The notes beneath the pieces were generated by a model. That model was not told where the DNA came from. It was given only the letters and a program-made list of their open reading frames with translations, and searched no databases. Shown piece by piece: positions 8,883 to 16,911 of a stretch of DNA of 64,000 nucleotides. This DNA is from an uncultured Nocardioides sp. (lineage in GTDB: Bacteria; Actinomycetota; Actinomycetes; Propionibacteriales; Nocardioidaceae), in the NCBI RefSeq assembly GCF_947488515.1, contig NZ_CANKZF010000004.1:62001-126000 (forward strand), in the 5' to 3' direction. Position 1 is the first letter of the stretch. Every line of letters starts with the position of its first letter. A program made the position numbers and the translations under genes.

Positions 8883-11576
8883 ATGAGCTTCGTCCCGGTC
8901 ACCGGTCCCGCCAGGTTGCTGGTGGGGGAGCCGCCCCGGGAGGGCTCGGTCGAGTTCACCGACGATCGCCGCACCATCGTGATGCCGATCCGCGGAGCGC
9001 TGCCGGTGCTCGGCAAGGTCCGCGACCAGACCGACGTGCATCCCTCGGTCGCGATGCTCGCCGGGGCTGCGCTGATGGGCCTCCAGCTGGTCGCCTCGGG
9101 CCGCTTCGCCCCCGACCCCGAGGGTCGGCACTGGCAGGTCGCAGGGCTCGACGCCGCCGACGAGCGACGCATCACCGAGCTGGCGCGCTCCCGGGCCTGG
9201 GACGGCTTCGACGAGGCGACGGCCGAGGGCATGGTCCGCGGCCTGCTCGACGCCGTGGTCGACACCATGCCCCGCACCACCCCGGGGCGCTCGCGCCACC
9301 GCGGCCCGACGCCCGTCGCTCCCCCGCCGTCGGAGCCGCGCAGCCCCGACGCGTTCAGCGACCAGCTGCAGCAGCGGATCGCCCGCATCCGTGCGCGCGG
9401 ACGCGACGACCGGCCGCACCTGGTGTCCATCTCGTTCCGCGTCGAGGCCGACGAGGAGGAGCTGGTCGCCGGCGACGTACGCCTGGTGCTGCAGGTCCAC
9501 GCCGTCGACAACCCCGCCCACCTCGCTGACGCCTCCGAGCTGTGGGCCGAGTCCGGTCCGGAGGCCGCCCACGGCTTCGGCGAGCGGGCGCGCACCCACG
9601 CCGCCATCGCGCTGCGCTCCGCGGCCGACGCCTGGCCGGTCCTCGACCGGCTGCTCGACCTGCGGGTCCCCGACGAGATCACCCTCGACTCCGACGAGAT
9701 CCTCTCGCTCCTCGACAGTGGCGCCGCGGCGCTGACCGAGGCGGGCCATCCGGTCATGTGGCCGAAGTACCTCGACCGCGAGGTCACCCAGCGGGTCGAG
9801 CTGGGCCGACGTTCGCCTGCCGGCACCCGCGAGGAGCCCCTGCAGGACGGCCTCTTCGGGCCGCAGGCGCTGTTCGGCTTCGAGTGGCAGCTCTCGTTGC
9901 ACGGCGAAGAGCTGAGCGAGGAGGAGATGGACGAGCTGGCCCGCACCACCAGCCCGATCATCAAGCTGCGCGACAACTGGGTCGCGGTCGACTCGGCGGT
10001 GATCAAGCGCGCGCGCAAGCGGCTGATCCGCACCGTCACCCCCGTCCAGGCGCTGGCAGCGACGCTCACCGGTGTCGTCGACATCGAGGACTCTCCCTAC
10101 GAGGCGGTCGTCGGGGCGAGCCTGCTGACGGTGCGCGACCGCGTGCGCGAGGCCGCGTCGGGCGAGCTCGTCGAGGTCCCGACCGCGTTGCGGGCCGAGC
10201 TCCGCGACTACCAGCGCCGCGGGCTGTCCTGGCTGGCCGAGCTCACGGGGCTCGGCCTCGGCGCCTGCCTGGCCGACGACATGGGGCTCGGCAAGACGAT
10301 CACGCTGATCGCTCTCCACCTGCACCGCGGTGGCGGTCCGACCCTCGTCGTCTGCCCGGCGTCGCTGCTCGGCAACTGGGAGGCCGAGATCCGTCGCTTC
10401 GCGCCGGGCGTCGCCGTACGCCGTCACCACGGCAGCGCGCGCGACCTCGACGGCGTCACCGGCGGCTTCGTGCTCACGACCTACGGCACGATGCGCAACG
10501 ACGCCGCCCTCCTCGGCGAGGTGTCGTGGGACCTGGTCGTCGCCGACGAGGCCCAGCACATCAAGAACTCCCGCTCGGCCGCCGCCCGGGCGCTGCGCAC
10601 CATCCCGGGCACCGCCCGCGTGGCGCTGACCGGCACTCCGGTGGAGAACGACCTCACCGAGCTCTGGTCGATCCTCGACTGGGCCGTGCCCGGTCTGCTC
10701 GGCAGCCGCAACGCCTTCCGCAAGGTGTGGGCCGGCCCCATCGAGTCGGGGCTCGAGCCCACCAAGGCCCGGCAGTTCGCCGACCTCATCGGCCCGTTCC
10801 TGCTGCGGCGGCGCAAGTCCGACCCCGGGGTCGCTCCGGAGCTGCCGCCCAAGACCGAGACCGACCACCTGCTCGGCCTGACCCGCGAGCAGGTCGTCCT
10901 CTACGAGACGCTCGTGCGCGAGTCGATGCGTCGCATCGAGGAGGCCGACGAGGAGACCCGCCGCGGCCTGGTGCTCAAGCTGCTCACCGGCCTCAAGCAG
11001 ATCTGCAACCACCCCGCCCACTTCCTCCGCCAGCCCAACCCCAAGCTCCGCGGGCGCTCGGAGAAGATCGAGCTCCTTGACGAGCTCGTCGGCACGGTCA
11101 TGGCCGAGGACGGTGCCGTCCTCGTCTTCACCCAGTACGTCGCCATGGCGCGGCTCCTCGAGCGCCACCTCGCCGCCGCGGGGGTCCCGCACCAGTTCCT
11201 GCACGGCGGCACCCCGGTGCGCGAGCGCGACGCGATGGTCGCCCGCTTCCAGGCGGGCGAGACCCCGGTCTTCCTGCTCTCGCTCAAGGCCGGCGGCACC
11301 GGGCTCAACCTGACCCGCGCCGACCACGTGATCCACCTCGACCGCTGGTGGAACCCCGCCGTCGAGGACCAGGCGACCGACCGGGCCTACCGGATCGGCC
11401 AGACCCGGCCGGTGCAGGTGCACCGGTTCATCACCCAGGGGACGATCGAGGAGAAGATCGCCGAGCTGCTCGCCCGCAAGCGCTCGCTGGCCGACTCCGT
11501 GCTGTCGCGGGGCGAGACGGCGCTCACCGAGCTGTCCGACAGCGAGCTCCGCGACCTCGTGGAACTGCGGCGATGA
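8883..11576 (+). CDS. SNF2-family DEAD/DEAH-box helicase (HepA/RapA-like)
   Basis: An 897-residue protein. The start is the ATG at 8883, preceded by AGGAAGG at good spacing, rather than a GTG two codons earlier. The N-terminal half is the bacterial SNF2-associated region. The ATPase core follows with DDMGLGKTITLIAL (Walker A, about 464-477), DEAQHIKN (about 555), LTGTPVEND, and the C-terminal helicase block with FLLSLKAGGTGLNLTRADHV, WWNPAVEDQATDRAYRIGQ and QGTIEEKI. Such proteins translocate on double-stranded DNA and remodel bound protein, for example stalled RNA polymerase. The stop overlaps the start of a SWIM zinc-finger gene (ATGA), a pairing seen in many actinobacteria that suggests the two proteins work as a complex. 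Confidence 0.95.
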   Translation: MSFVPVTGPARLLVGEPPREGSVEFTDDRRTIVMPIRGALPVLGKVRDQTDVHPSVAMLAGAALMGLQLVASGRFAPDPEGRHWQVAGLDAADERRITELARSRAWDGFDEATAEGMVRGLLDAVVDTMPRTTPGRSRHRGPTPVAPPPSEPRSPDAFSDQLQQRIARIRARGRDDRPHLVSISFRVEADEEELVAGDVRLVLQVHAVDNPAHLADASELWAESGPEAAHGFGERARTHAAIALRSAADAWPVLDRLLDLRVPDEITLDSDEILSLLDSGAAALTEAGHPVMWPKYLDREVTQRVELGRRSPAGTREEPLQDGLFGPQALFGFEWQLSLHGEELSEEEMDELARTTSPIIKLRDNWVAVDSAVIKRARKRLIRTVTPVQALAATLTGVVDIEDSPYEAVVGASLLTVRDRVREAASGELVEVPTALRAELRDYQRRGLSWLAELTGLGLGACLADDMGLGKTITLIALHLHRGGGPTLVVCPASLLGNWEAEIRRFAPGVAVRRHHGSARDLDGVTGGFVLTTYGTMRNDAALLGEVSWDLVVADEAQHIKNSRSAAARALRTIPGTARVALTGTPVENDLTELWSILDWAVPGLLGSRNAFRKVWAGPIESGLEPTKARQFADLIGPFLLRRRKSDPGVAPELPPKTETDHLLGLTREQVVLYETLVRESMRRIEEADEETRRGLVLKLLTGLKQICNHPAHFLRQPNPKLRGRSEKIELLDELVGTVMAEDGAVLVFTQYVAMARLLERHLAAAGVPHQFLHGGTPVRERDAMVARFQAGETPVFLLSLKAGGTGLNLTRADHVIHLDRWWNPAVEDQATDRAYRIGQTRPVQVHRFITQGTIEEKIAELLARKRSLADSVLSRGETALTELSDSELRDLVELRR

Positions 11577-12292
11577 ACACCCCCGAGGCAACGGCGACCA
11601 CCCATCCACGGCTCCCTGCCCGCCGCGGCGGTGGGTCCGGCACCTGGTGGAGCAAGGCCGTGCTCCGGGCGGTGGAGGAGGCCGCCTTCGGCGAGAAGGA
11701 CCTCCGCATGGGCCGGCGGCTCGCGCGGGCAGGGGCGGTCGGCGCGATCACGGTCAGCGAGGGCGGCGCGGTGGCGGCGGTGAGCGACGGTCAGGACGCC
11801 TTCACCGTCGAGGTCACCGTCCCGGTGCTCGACACGGCCGACGCCGCTGCGTTCGTCGAGCTGGTCGCGGCCGAGTCGGGGCGGATCGGAGCGCTGCTCG
11901 CCGGCCAGCTGCCGCACTCGCTCGTCGAGGCGGTGGAGGAGGCGGGCGTCGAGCTGCTGCCCTACGGGGGCGAGCTGGGCTCGGCCTGCTCGTGCGACGC
12001 CTGGCTCGACCCGTGCCCGCACGCGCTGGCGGTGCTCACCCAGCTGGCGTGGCTCATCCAGGCCGATCCGTTCGTCCTGATCCACCTGCGAGGGCTCGCA
12101 CGCGAGCGGGTGCTGCGCGACCTCCACCGGCTGGTCCGGCCGCCGGCGGGCGAGGCGCCGCTGGACGCTGAGTCTCCGGGAGACTCAACGCCCCGCGGGC
12201 CCGACGACGTCGACGACCTGGTCGTCGCCGAGGACGCCGCCGTCCGCGCGGCGCGGCTCCTGCGGCTGGAGAGCCCGTTCGACGCGTGGTGA
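11573..12292 (+). CDS. SWIM zinc-finger protein partnered with the SNF2 helicase
   Basis: A 239-residue protein whose ATG overlaps the helicase stop codon. The SWIM motif is CSCDAWLDPCPHALAV (about residues 139-154): Cys-x-Cys, then Cys-x-His, binding one zinc and usually contacting DNA or protein. The N-terminus has a WWSKAVLRAVEE block typical of actinobacterial SNF2-associated SWIM proteins. Near the C-terminus the acidic, Pro/Ser-rich linker DAESPGDSTPRG is encoded by a 19-base palindrome (12169-12187) that recurs elsewhere in the window. Linker length may therefore vary between strains. It probably guides the helicase to its targets. Confidence 0.9.
   Translation: MNTPEATATTHPRLPARRGGGSGTWWSKAVLRAVEEAAFGEKDLRMGRRLARAGAVGAITVSEGGAVAAVSDGQDAFTVEVTVPVLDTADAAAFVELVAAESGRIGALLAGQLPHSLVEAVEEAGVELLPYGGELGSACSCDAWLDPCPHALAVLTQLAWLIQADPFVLIHLRGLARERVLRDLHRLVRPPAGEAPLDAESPGDSTPRGPDDVDDLVVAEDAAVRAARLLRLESPFDAW
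12169..12187. repeat. TGAGTCTC palindrome, copy inside the SWIM gene
   Basis: TGAGTCTCCGGGAGACTCA is a palindrome with 8-base arms within the coding sequence of the SWIM protein, where it encodes part of a flexible linker. A copy differing only at the centre (TGAGTCTCTGGGAGACTCA) lies at 31955-31973 between genes. Finding the same sequence in a coding and a noncoding site suggests a dispersed element or a protein-binding site. Confidence 0.7.
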
Positions 12293-12316
12293 CCGGGCGC
12301 GGCCGGCGGGCGCGGC

Positions 12317-12868
12317 TCAGGAGAGCCCGAGGGCTCCGTGGGCCATGTCGCGCAGCACGTCGTGCATCTGCGGGTCGGGCAGCCGGCCGCTGTGCGGCGT
12401 GGAGTTGAGCAGGCCGAAGAGGACGTGGGCGCGGGTGCGCGAGGCCTCCGGGCTGAGGGTGGCGTCGTGGCGGCGGATCTGCGCGGCCCACTCGTCGACG
12501 TAGGCGCGCTGCAGGGCGCGGACCCGCTCGCGGGCCTCGTCGGGCAGGCTGCTCCAGTCGCGGTCCTGGACCACGATCAGCGCCCGGTGCTCGAGGGCGA
12601 ACTCGATGTGCCACTCGACGAGCGCCTCGAGCGCCTCGCGCGGGCCGTCGGCGGTCGCGACCCGCGAGCGTCCCTCGGTCAGGAGCGTCTCGCTGATGGA
12701 CACGAGCATCTCGGCGAGCATCGCGTCCTTGGACTGGAAGTGCTTGTAGAGCGCGGGGCCGGAGACGCCGCACGCCGCGCCGAGCTCGGCGACCGAGACG
12801 CCGTGGAACCCCCGCGAGGCGAAGAGGTCGGCCGCGATCTCGAGGATCTGCTGGCGGCGGGGAGTCAC
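12317..12868 (-). CDS. TetR-family regulator, probable repressor of the acyl-CoA carboxylase/leucine operon
   Basis: A 183-residue protein from the GTG at 12868 (VTPRRQQILEIAADLFASRGF). The helix-turn-helix is VSVAELGAACGVSGPALYKHFQSKDAML (about residues 24-51), classical TetR; the rest is the ligand-binding helical domain. Longer frames upstream run through the operator and were rejected. Immediately before the start lies GGTTAGTGCCTGCTAACC (12877-12894), and nearly the same palindrome precedes the carboxylase operon at 15164-15181. This argues for autoregulation and control of that operon. The genetic context resembles the mycobacterial BkaR repressor of branched-chain amino acid catabolism; orthology is inferred, not shown. 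The ligand is likely an acyl-CoA intermediate. Confidence 0.88.
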   Translation of the reverse strand: MTPRRQQILEIAADLFASRGFHGVSVAELGAACGVSGPALYKHFQSKDAMLAEMLVSISETLLTEGRSRVATADGPREALEALVEWHIEFALEHRALIVVQDRDWSSLPDEARERVRALQRAYVDEWAAQIRRHDATLSPEASRTRAHVLFGLLNSTPHSGRLPDPQMHDVLRDMAHGALGLS

Positions 12869-12876
12869 GACGCCGA

Positions 12877-12894
12877 GGTTAGTGCCTGCTAACC
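12877..12894. promoter_or_regulatory. TetR operator upstream of its own gene
   Basis: GGTTAGTGCCTGCTAACC has GGTTAG/CTAACC arms and lies 8 bases upstream of the GTG start of the TetR gene. It shares the pattern GTTA-N8-TAAC with 15164-15181. Repressor bound here would block its own transcription. Confidence 0.75.
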
Positions 12895-13228
12895 CCCACG
12901 GAGCCCGTGGTCCGGGGAGCGGCATGAGGCGCTCGGGCGCCTCCGAGACCGCCAGCGGAATCATTCGTGCCTCCCCGTACGTCTGGTGCTGCAGTGGGCC
13001 GCACCCCGGCAGCGGCCCACTGATCCCCCGATCCGTGCACCCGACTTGCATCGTAGATCGTAGGCGCTACACCCCTGGGAGTGAGTGGTGCCAGCACCAC
13101 CATCCAGCAAAGGAACCGTCGTGACGGCGTGTCACGACGACGGATTCATGGGCAGGAGGTGTACGGCGCCGCGCGTCGGGTGGTGCCAGCCCTACGACGA
13201 CCGGCCGGGCCGTGGTTACAGTGCGCGC
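12895..13228. other. 334-base intergenic region between the TetR and response-regulator genes
   Basis: No convincing gene is present. It contains TGGTGCcaGCACCA (13086-13099), a perfect inverted repeat CGTCGTGAC-N5-GTCACGACG (13117-13139), and a second GTGGTGCCAGC near 13180 repeating the first. Divergent promoters for both flanking genes must lie here. The inverted repeat could be a binding site for the response regulator encoded downstream. Short open frames here lack ribosome-binding sites. Confidence 0.5.
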
Positions 13229-13924
13229 ATGTCCCGCATCCGCGTCGTCCTCGCCGAGGACGGCGACCTGCTCCGGGCGGGCGTGATGGCGCTGCTCGAC
13301 GGCTACGACGACATCGAGGTCGTGGCGACGGCGACGAACCTGCCCGAGCTGCTCGCCGCGGTCGAGGAGCACCGTCCCGACGTGGTGCTGGCCGACATCC
13401 GGATGCCTCCCGACTTCACCGACGAGGGCATCCGGGCGGCCGGTGAGCTGCGGCACACGCACCCGGGGATCGGGGTGGTGGCACTGACGCAGTACACCGA
13501 CGTCGAGTACGCCCTGGACCTGGTGCGCGAGGGCAGCGACGGCCGCGGCTACCTGCTCAAGGAGCGGGTGGCCGACGTCGACGAGCTCGTGGCCGCCCTG
13601 CGCACGGTGGCCGCCGGTGGCTCGGTCATCGACCAGATCGTGGTCGACGCGCTCGTCGCGACCGGCACCCGCCGCCACGACTCGGTGCTCGACCGGCTGA
13701 CCCCGCGCGAGCTCGAGGTGCTGGGCATGGTCGCGCGCGGGATGACCAACGCCGCCATCGCGGGCGAGCTCGTCGTCACCGACCGCGCCGTCGAGAAGCA
13801 CATCAACTCGATCCTGACCAAGCTCGACCTGCCCTCCGACGCACCGGTGCACCGCCGGGTCGCGGCCACGCTGGTCTTCCTCAGCGAGGCTGGTGTCGGT
13901 GGCGGCGTCTCGCCCCTCCGATGA
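13229..13924 (+). CDS. NarL/FixJ-family response regulator
   Basis: A 231-residue protein starting at the ATG at 13229 (MSRIRVVLAEDGDLLR). The receiver has the acidic pair (AEDGD) and the phospho-acceptor Asp in VLADIRMPPDFTDEG (about residue 55), a variant with a short insertion after the Asp that is usual in this actinobacterial subgroup. A LuxR-type helix-turn-helix follows (LTPRELEVLGMVARGMTNAAIAGELVVTDRAVEKHINSI is the region at about 158-195). It is encoded 48 bases before its cognate kinase. Target genes are unknown; an inverted repeat in the upstream spacer is a candidate site. Confidence 0.93.
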   Translation: MSRIRVVLAEDGDLLRAGVMALLDGYDDIEVVATATNLPELLAAVEEHRPDVVLADIRMPPDFTDEGIRAAGELRHTHPGIGVVALTQYTDVEYALDLVREGSDGRGYLLKERVADVDELVAALRTVAAGGSVIDQIVVDALVATGTRRHDSVLDRLTPRELEVLGMVARGMTNAAIAGELVVTDRAVEKHINSILTKLDLPSDAPVHRRVAATLVFLSEAGVGGGVSPLR

Positions 13925-13972
13925 CGGTCCGACGAGGCGGGGGCGGATGGACGAGTCGATGAGCTCCCCCCG

Positions 13973-15145
13973 GTGAGGGGGATCCTGGCGGGCTGGGACG
14001 CCCTGGACCCCGCGCTGCGCTGGCTGATGCGGATCAACCTGATCGCGCTGACCACCGCCACGCTGCTGCTCGCATCGGCGTACGTCCTCGGCTTCCGGCA
14101 CACCTCGGTGGAGATCGACCTCGGCGTGATGGCCGTGTCGATCGTGCTGATGCTCGTCACGCCGCCACTGTGCCGGCGCTACGGAGCACCGGCGGCGATC
14201 GTGGGCCTCACGCTGTCCGCCCTCCTCTTCGCCGTCGGCGGCACGTGGGCCACGCCCAACCTCAGCCCGCTGACGGTGCTGCTGACGATGGTGCCGCTCC
14301 TGGTGGGCTTCGCCTACCTGGGGCGGCGGTGGATCCAGGTGCTCAGTGTCGTCGCGGTGGCCGGCAGCGCGGGCGTGGCCGCGCTCGCCGAGTGGCGTCG
14401 TACGGAGGCGGTCAGCGAGGAGTGGTGGGTGAACGCCGTGGTCATCGCCGCCTCCCTGCCTGCCGGGGTGGCGGTCGTGGTGTTCCTGGTGCGCGGCGCC
14501 TATGCCCGCCTCCAGGGACAGTCGGCCGAGCTCGTCGAGTCACGGCGCCGGGTCGTGGAGGTGGCCGACGCCGCCCGGCGCAGCCTGGAGCGCGACCTCC
14601 ACGACGGCGCGCAACAGCGGCTGCTCGCCTCGAGCGTGACCATCGAGCGGGCGCGCAAGGAGCTGAAGGCCGGTCGGCACGACTCGGCGGCCACCCTGCT
14701 CGACCAGCTGGCCGCCGACAACCGGGAGACCGTCACCGAGCTGCGCGAGCTGGCCCGCGGCATCTACCCGCCGCTGCTCACCGAGCGCGGTCTCGTTGCC
14801 GCCCTGCAGTCGACGGCACGCCGCTCGGTGGTGCCGGTGACGCTGGACGTCGCCGACGTCGAGCGGACGGACCCGCAGGTCGAGGCGGCGGCGTACTTCT
14901 GCATCCTCGAGGCGCTGACCAACGCCGCCAAGCACTCCGGGGCCACCGAGGTGCACGTGACCCTGCGCGGTCGCCCGCACCTGTCGTTCACCGTCAGTGA
15001 CGACGGCCGCGGGTTCGACCGCGCCGCGGTGGACGCCGGGGGCCTCCTGGGGATGGAGGCGCGGGTCGCCGCGGCCGGTGGCCGGCTCACCCTCGACACC
15101 AGCCCGGGACGCGGGACGGTCGTGCGCGGGGAGTTCGCACCGTAG
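13973..15145 (+). CDS. Sensor histidine kinase, HisKA_3 type
   Basis: A 390-residue membrane kinase from a GTG. Several hydrophobic segments in the first 180 residues form the membrane sensor. The dimerisation and phospho-acceptor motif is ERDLHDGAQQRLL (about residues 205-217) with the conserved His. The ATPase domain shows EALTNAAKHSGA (N box), VSDDGRGFD (G1) and GGLLGMEARVAAAGG (G2). It pairs with the response regulator directly upstream. The pair sits between the TetR gene and its presumed target operon, which separates the repressor from the operon. The signal is unknown. Confidence 0.93.
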   Translation: MRGILAGWDALDPALRWLMRINLIALTTATLLLASAYVLGFRHTSVEIDLGVMAVSIVLMLVTPPLCRRYGAPAAIVGLTLSALLFAVGGTWATPNLSPLTVLLTMVPLLVGFAYLGRRWIQVLSVVAVAGSAGVAALAEWRRTEAVSEEWWVNAVVIAASLPAGVAVVVFLVRGAYARLQGQSAELVESRRRVVEVADAARRSLERDLHDGAQQRLLASSVTIERARKELKAGRHDSAATLLDQLAADNRETVTELRELARGIYPPLLTERGLVAALQSTARRSVVPVTLDVADVERTDPQVEAAAYFCILEALTNAAKHSGATEVHVTLRGRPHLSFTVSDDGRGFDRAAVDAGGLLGMEARVAAAGGRLTLDTSPGRGTVVRGEFAP

Positions 15146-15161
15146 TCGTCGATGGACACCG

Positions 15162-15183
15162 CAGGTTAACGATCGCTAACCTG
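15162..15183. promoter_or_regulatory. TetR operator of the acyl-CoA carboxylase operon
   Basis: The core GGTTAACGATCGCTAACC (15164-15181), with two more paired bases on each side, forms a 22-base palindrome with mismatches only near the centre. It ends 5 bases before the GTG of the carboxylase beta gene. So close to the start, it must overlap the promoter, and the transcript is probably leaderless or nearly so. It matches the palindrome upstream of the TetR gene. Confidence 0.8.
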
Positions 15184-15188
15184 ACGGG

Positions 15189-16790
15189 GTGTCCGAGCAC
15201 CAGACCCCGACGGCAGGGGCGACCCCCACCATGCGCGAGCTCGTCGACGACCTGCGTTCCCGGCTCGCCCGGGTCCGCCAGGGCGGGTCGGAGAGCGCGC
15301 GCAAGAAGCACACCGACCGCGGCAAGCTGCTGGTCCGCGACCGCGTGGACCGGCTGCTCGACCCGGGGAGCCCGTTCCTCGAGCTCGCGCCGCTGGCGGC
15401 GTACGGCATGTACGGCAAGGACGCCGACGACTACGCCGTGCCCTCCGCGAGCATCGTCACCGGCATCGGCCTGATCCACGGGCGCCCGGTCATGGTGATC
15501 GCGAACGACGCGACGGTGAAGGGCGGCACCTACTACCCGATGACGGTGAAGAAGCACCTGCGAGCCCAGACCGTCGCCGCCGAGAGCCGCCTGCCCTGCA
15601 TCGCGCTGGTCGACTCGGGTGGCGCGTTCCTGCCGATGCAGGACGAGGTGTTCCCCGACCGCGAGCACTTCGGCCGGATCTTCTTCAACCAGGCCAACCT
15701 CTCCGCGCAGGGCGTCCCACAGCTCGCGGCGGTGATGGGCTCGTGCACCGCCGGCGGCGCGTACGTGCCGGCGATGTCGGACGAGACGGTCATCGTGCGC
15801 AACCAGGGCACGATCTTCCTCGGCGGGCCGCCGCTGGTGAAGGCCGCGACCGGTGAGGTCGTCACCGCCGAGGACCTCGGCGGCGGCGACGTGCACGCTC
15901 GCACCTCGGGGGTCGTGGACCACCTCGCCGAGGACGACGCGCACGCGCTGGCGATCCTGCGCAGCGTCATCGACACCCTCCCGCCGCCGCAGCCGTCGTC
16001 CATCGACCACGAGATGGTCGAGGAGCCGCACGAGCCGCCGGAGTCGATCTACGACGTCGTGCCCACCGACACCCGCACGCCCTACGACGTGCGCGAGGTG
16101 ATCCGGCGGGTCGTCGACGGAAGCCGCTTCCACGAGTTCAAGAAGCTCTACGGCGACACGCTGGTGTGCGGCTTCGCCCGGATCCACGGCCACGAGGTCG
16201 GCATCGTGGCCAACAACGGCATCCTGTTCAGCGAGTCGGCGCTCAAGGGTGCGCACTTCGTCGAGCTGTGCAACCAGCGCAAGATCCCACTGGTGTTCCT
16301 GCAGAACATCACCGGCTTCATGGTGGGTCGCGAGTACGAGAACAAGGGCATCGCCCGCGACGGCGCCAAGCTCGTCACCGCCGTCGCGTGCAGCGTCGTC
16401 CCGAAGTTCACCGTCGTCATCGGTGGCTCCTTCGGCGCCGGCAACTACGGCATGAACGGACGCGCCTACGACCCGCGCTTCCTCTGGATGTGGCCCAACG
16501 CACGGATCTCGGTGATGGGCGGCGAGCAGGCTGCCGGCGTGCTCGCCACCGTCCGGCGCGACGGCCTCGAGAAGGCCGGCGAGGAGTGGTCGGCCGAGGA
16601 CGAGGAAGCCTTCAAGTCACCGATCCGCGAGCAGTACGAGCAGCAGGGCTCGCCCTACTACTCCACGGCGCGGTTGTGGGACGACGGCGTCATCGATCCT
16701 GCCGACACCCGCCGCGTCCTCGGCATGGCGCTCTCGGTGACCTCCACGGTCCCGGTGCCCGAGCCCTCCTACGGCGTCTTCAGGATGTGA
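15189..16790 (+). CDS. Methylcrotonyl-CoA carboxylase-type acyl-CoA carboxylase, beta (carboxyltransferase) subunit
   Basis: A 533-residue carboxyltransferase subunit. The N-terminal half carries the acyl-CoA-binding crotonase fold ([30 protein letters not shown]) and the C-terminal half the carboxybiotin site ([39 protein letters not shown]). NITGFMVG and the following segment are characteristic of 3-methylcrotonyl-CoA carboxylase rather than propionyl-CoA carboxylase. With the biotin-carrying alpha subunit downstream it would carboxylate 3-methylcrotonyl-CoA in leucine catabolism. Equivalent genes are called liuB, mccB or accD1. It is the first gene of the TetR-controlled operon. Confidence 0.93.
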   Translation: MSEHQTPTAGATPTMRELVDDLRSRLARVRQGGSESARKKHTDRGKLLVRDRVDRLLDPGSPFLELAPLAAYGMYGKDADDYAVPSASIVTGIGLIHGRPVMVIANDATVKGGTYYPMTVKKHLRAQTVAAESRLPCIALVDSGGAFLPMQDEVFPDREHFGRIFFNQANLSAQGVPQLAAVMGSCTAGGAYVPAMSDETVIVRNQGTIFLGGPPLVKAATGEVVTAEDLGGGDVHARTSGVVDHLAEDDAHALAILRSVIDTLPPPQPSSIDHEMVEEPHEPPESIYDVVPTDTRTPYDVREVIRRVVDGSRFHEFKKLYGDTLVCGFARIHGHEVGIVANNGILFSESALKGAHFVELCNQRKIPLVFLQNITGFMVGREYENKGIARDGAKLVTAVACSVVPKFTVVIGGSFGAGNYGMNGRAYDPRFLWMWPNARISVMGGEQAAGVLATVRRDGLEKAGEEWSAEDEEAFKSPIREQYEQQGSPYYSTARLWDDGVIDPADTRRVLGMALSVTSTVPVPEPSYGVFRM

Positions 16791-16911
16791 GGCGCGCAGT
16801 GACGAGCGAGGAACGAGGCCGTCGCGTGGGCGCGACCAGGTCGAGCAAGCGCTGTGACCGAGGCACGAGGTCGCAACGTGCGCGTCGAAACCCCCTGATG
16901 GGACAGGACTC

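Noticed and set aside
12882-13124. Small plus-strand open frame in the TetR/response-regulator spacer
   Set aside because: No ribosome-binding site, no recognisable domain, and it starts inside the TetR operator.
16791-16911. Possible gene or attenuator between the carboxylase beta and alpha genes
   Set aside because: The 121 bases hold no start with a ribosome-binding site and no stable paired structure that I can see.
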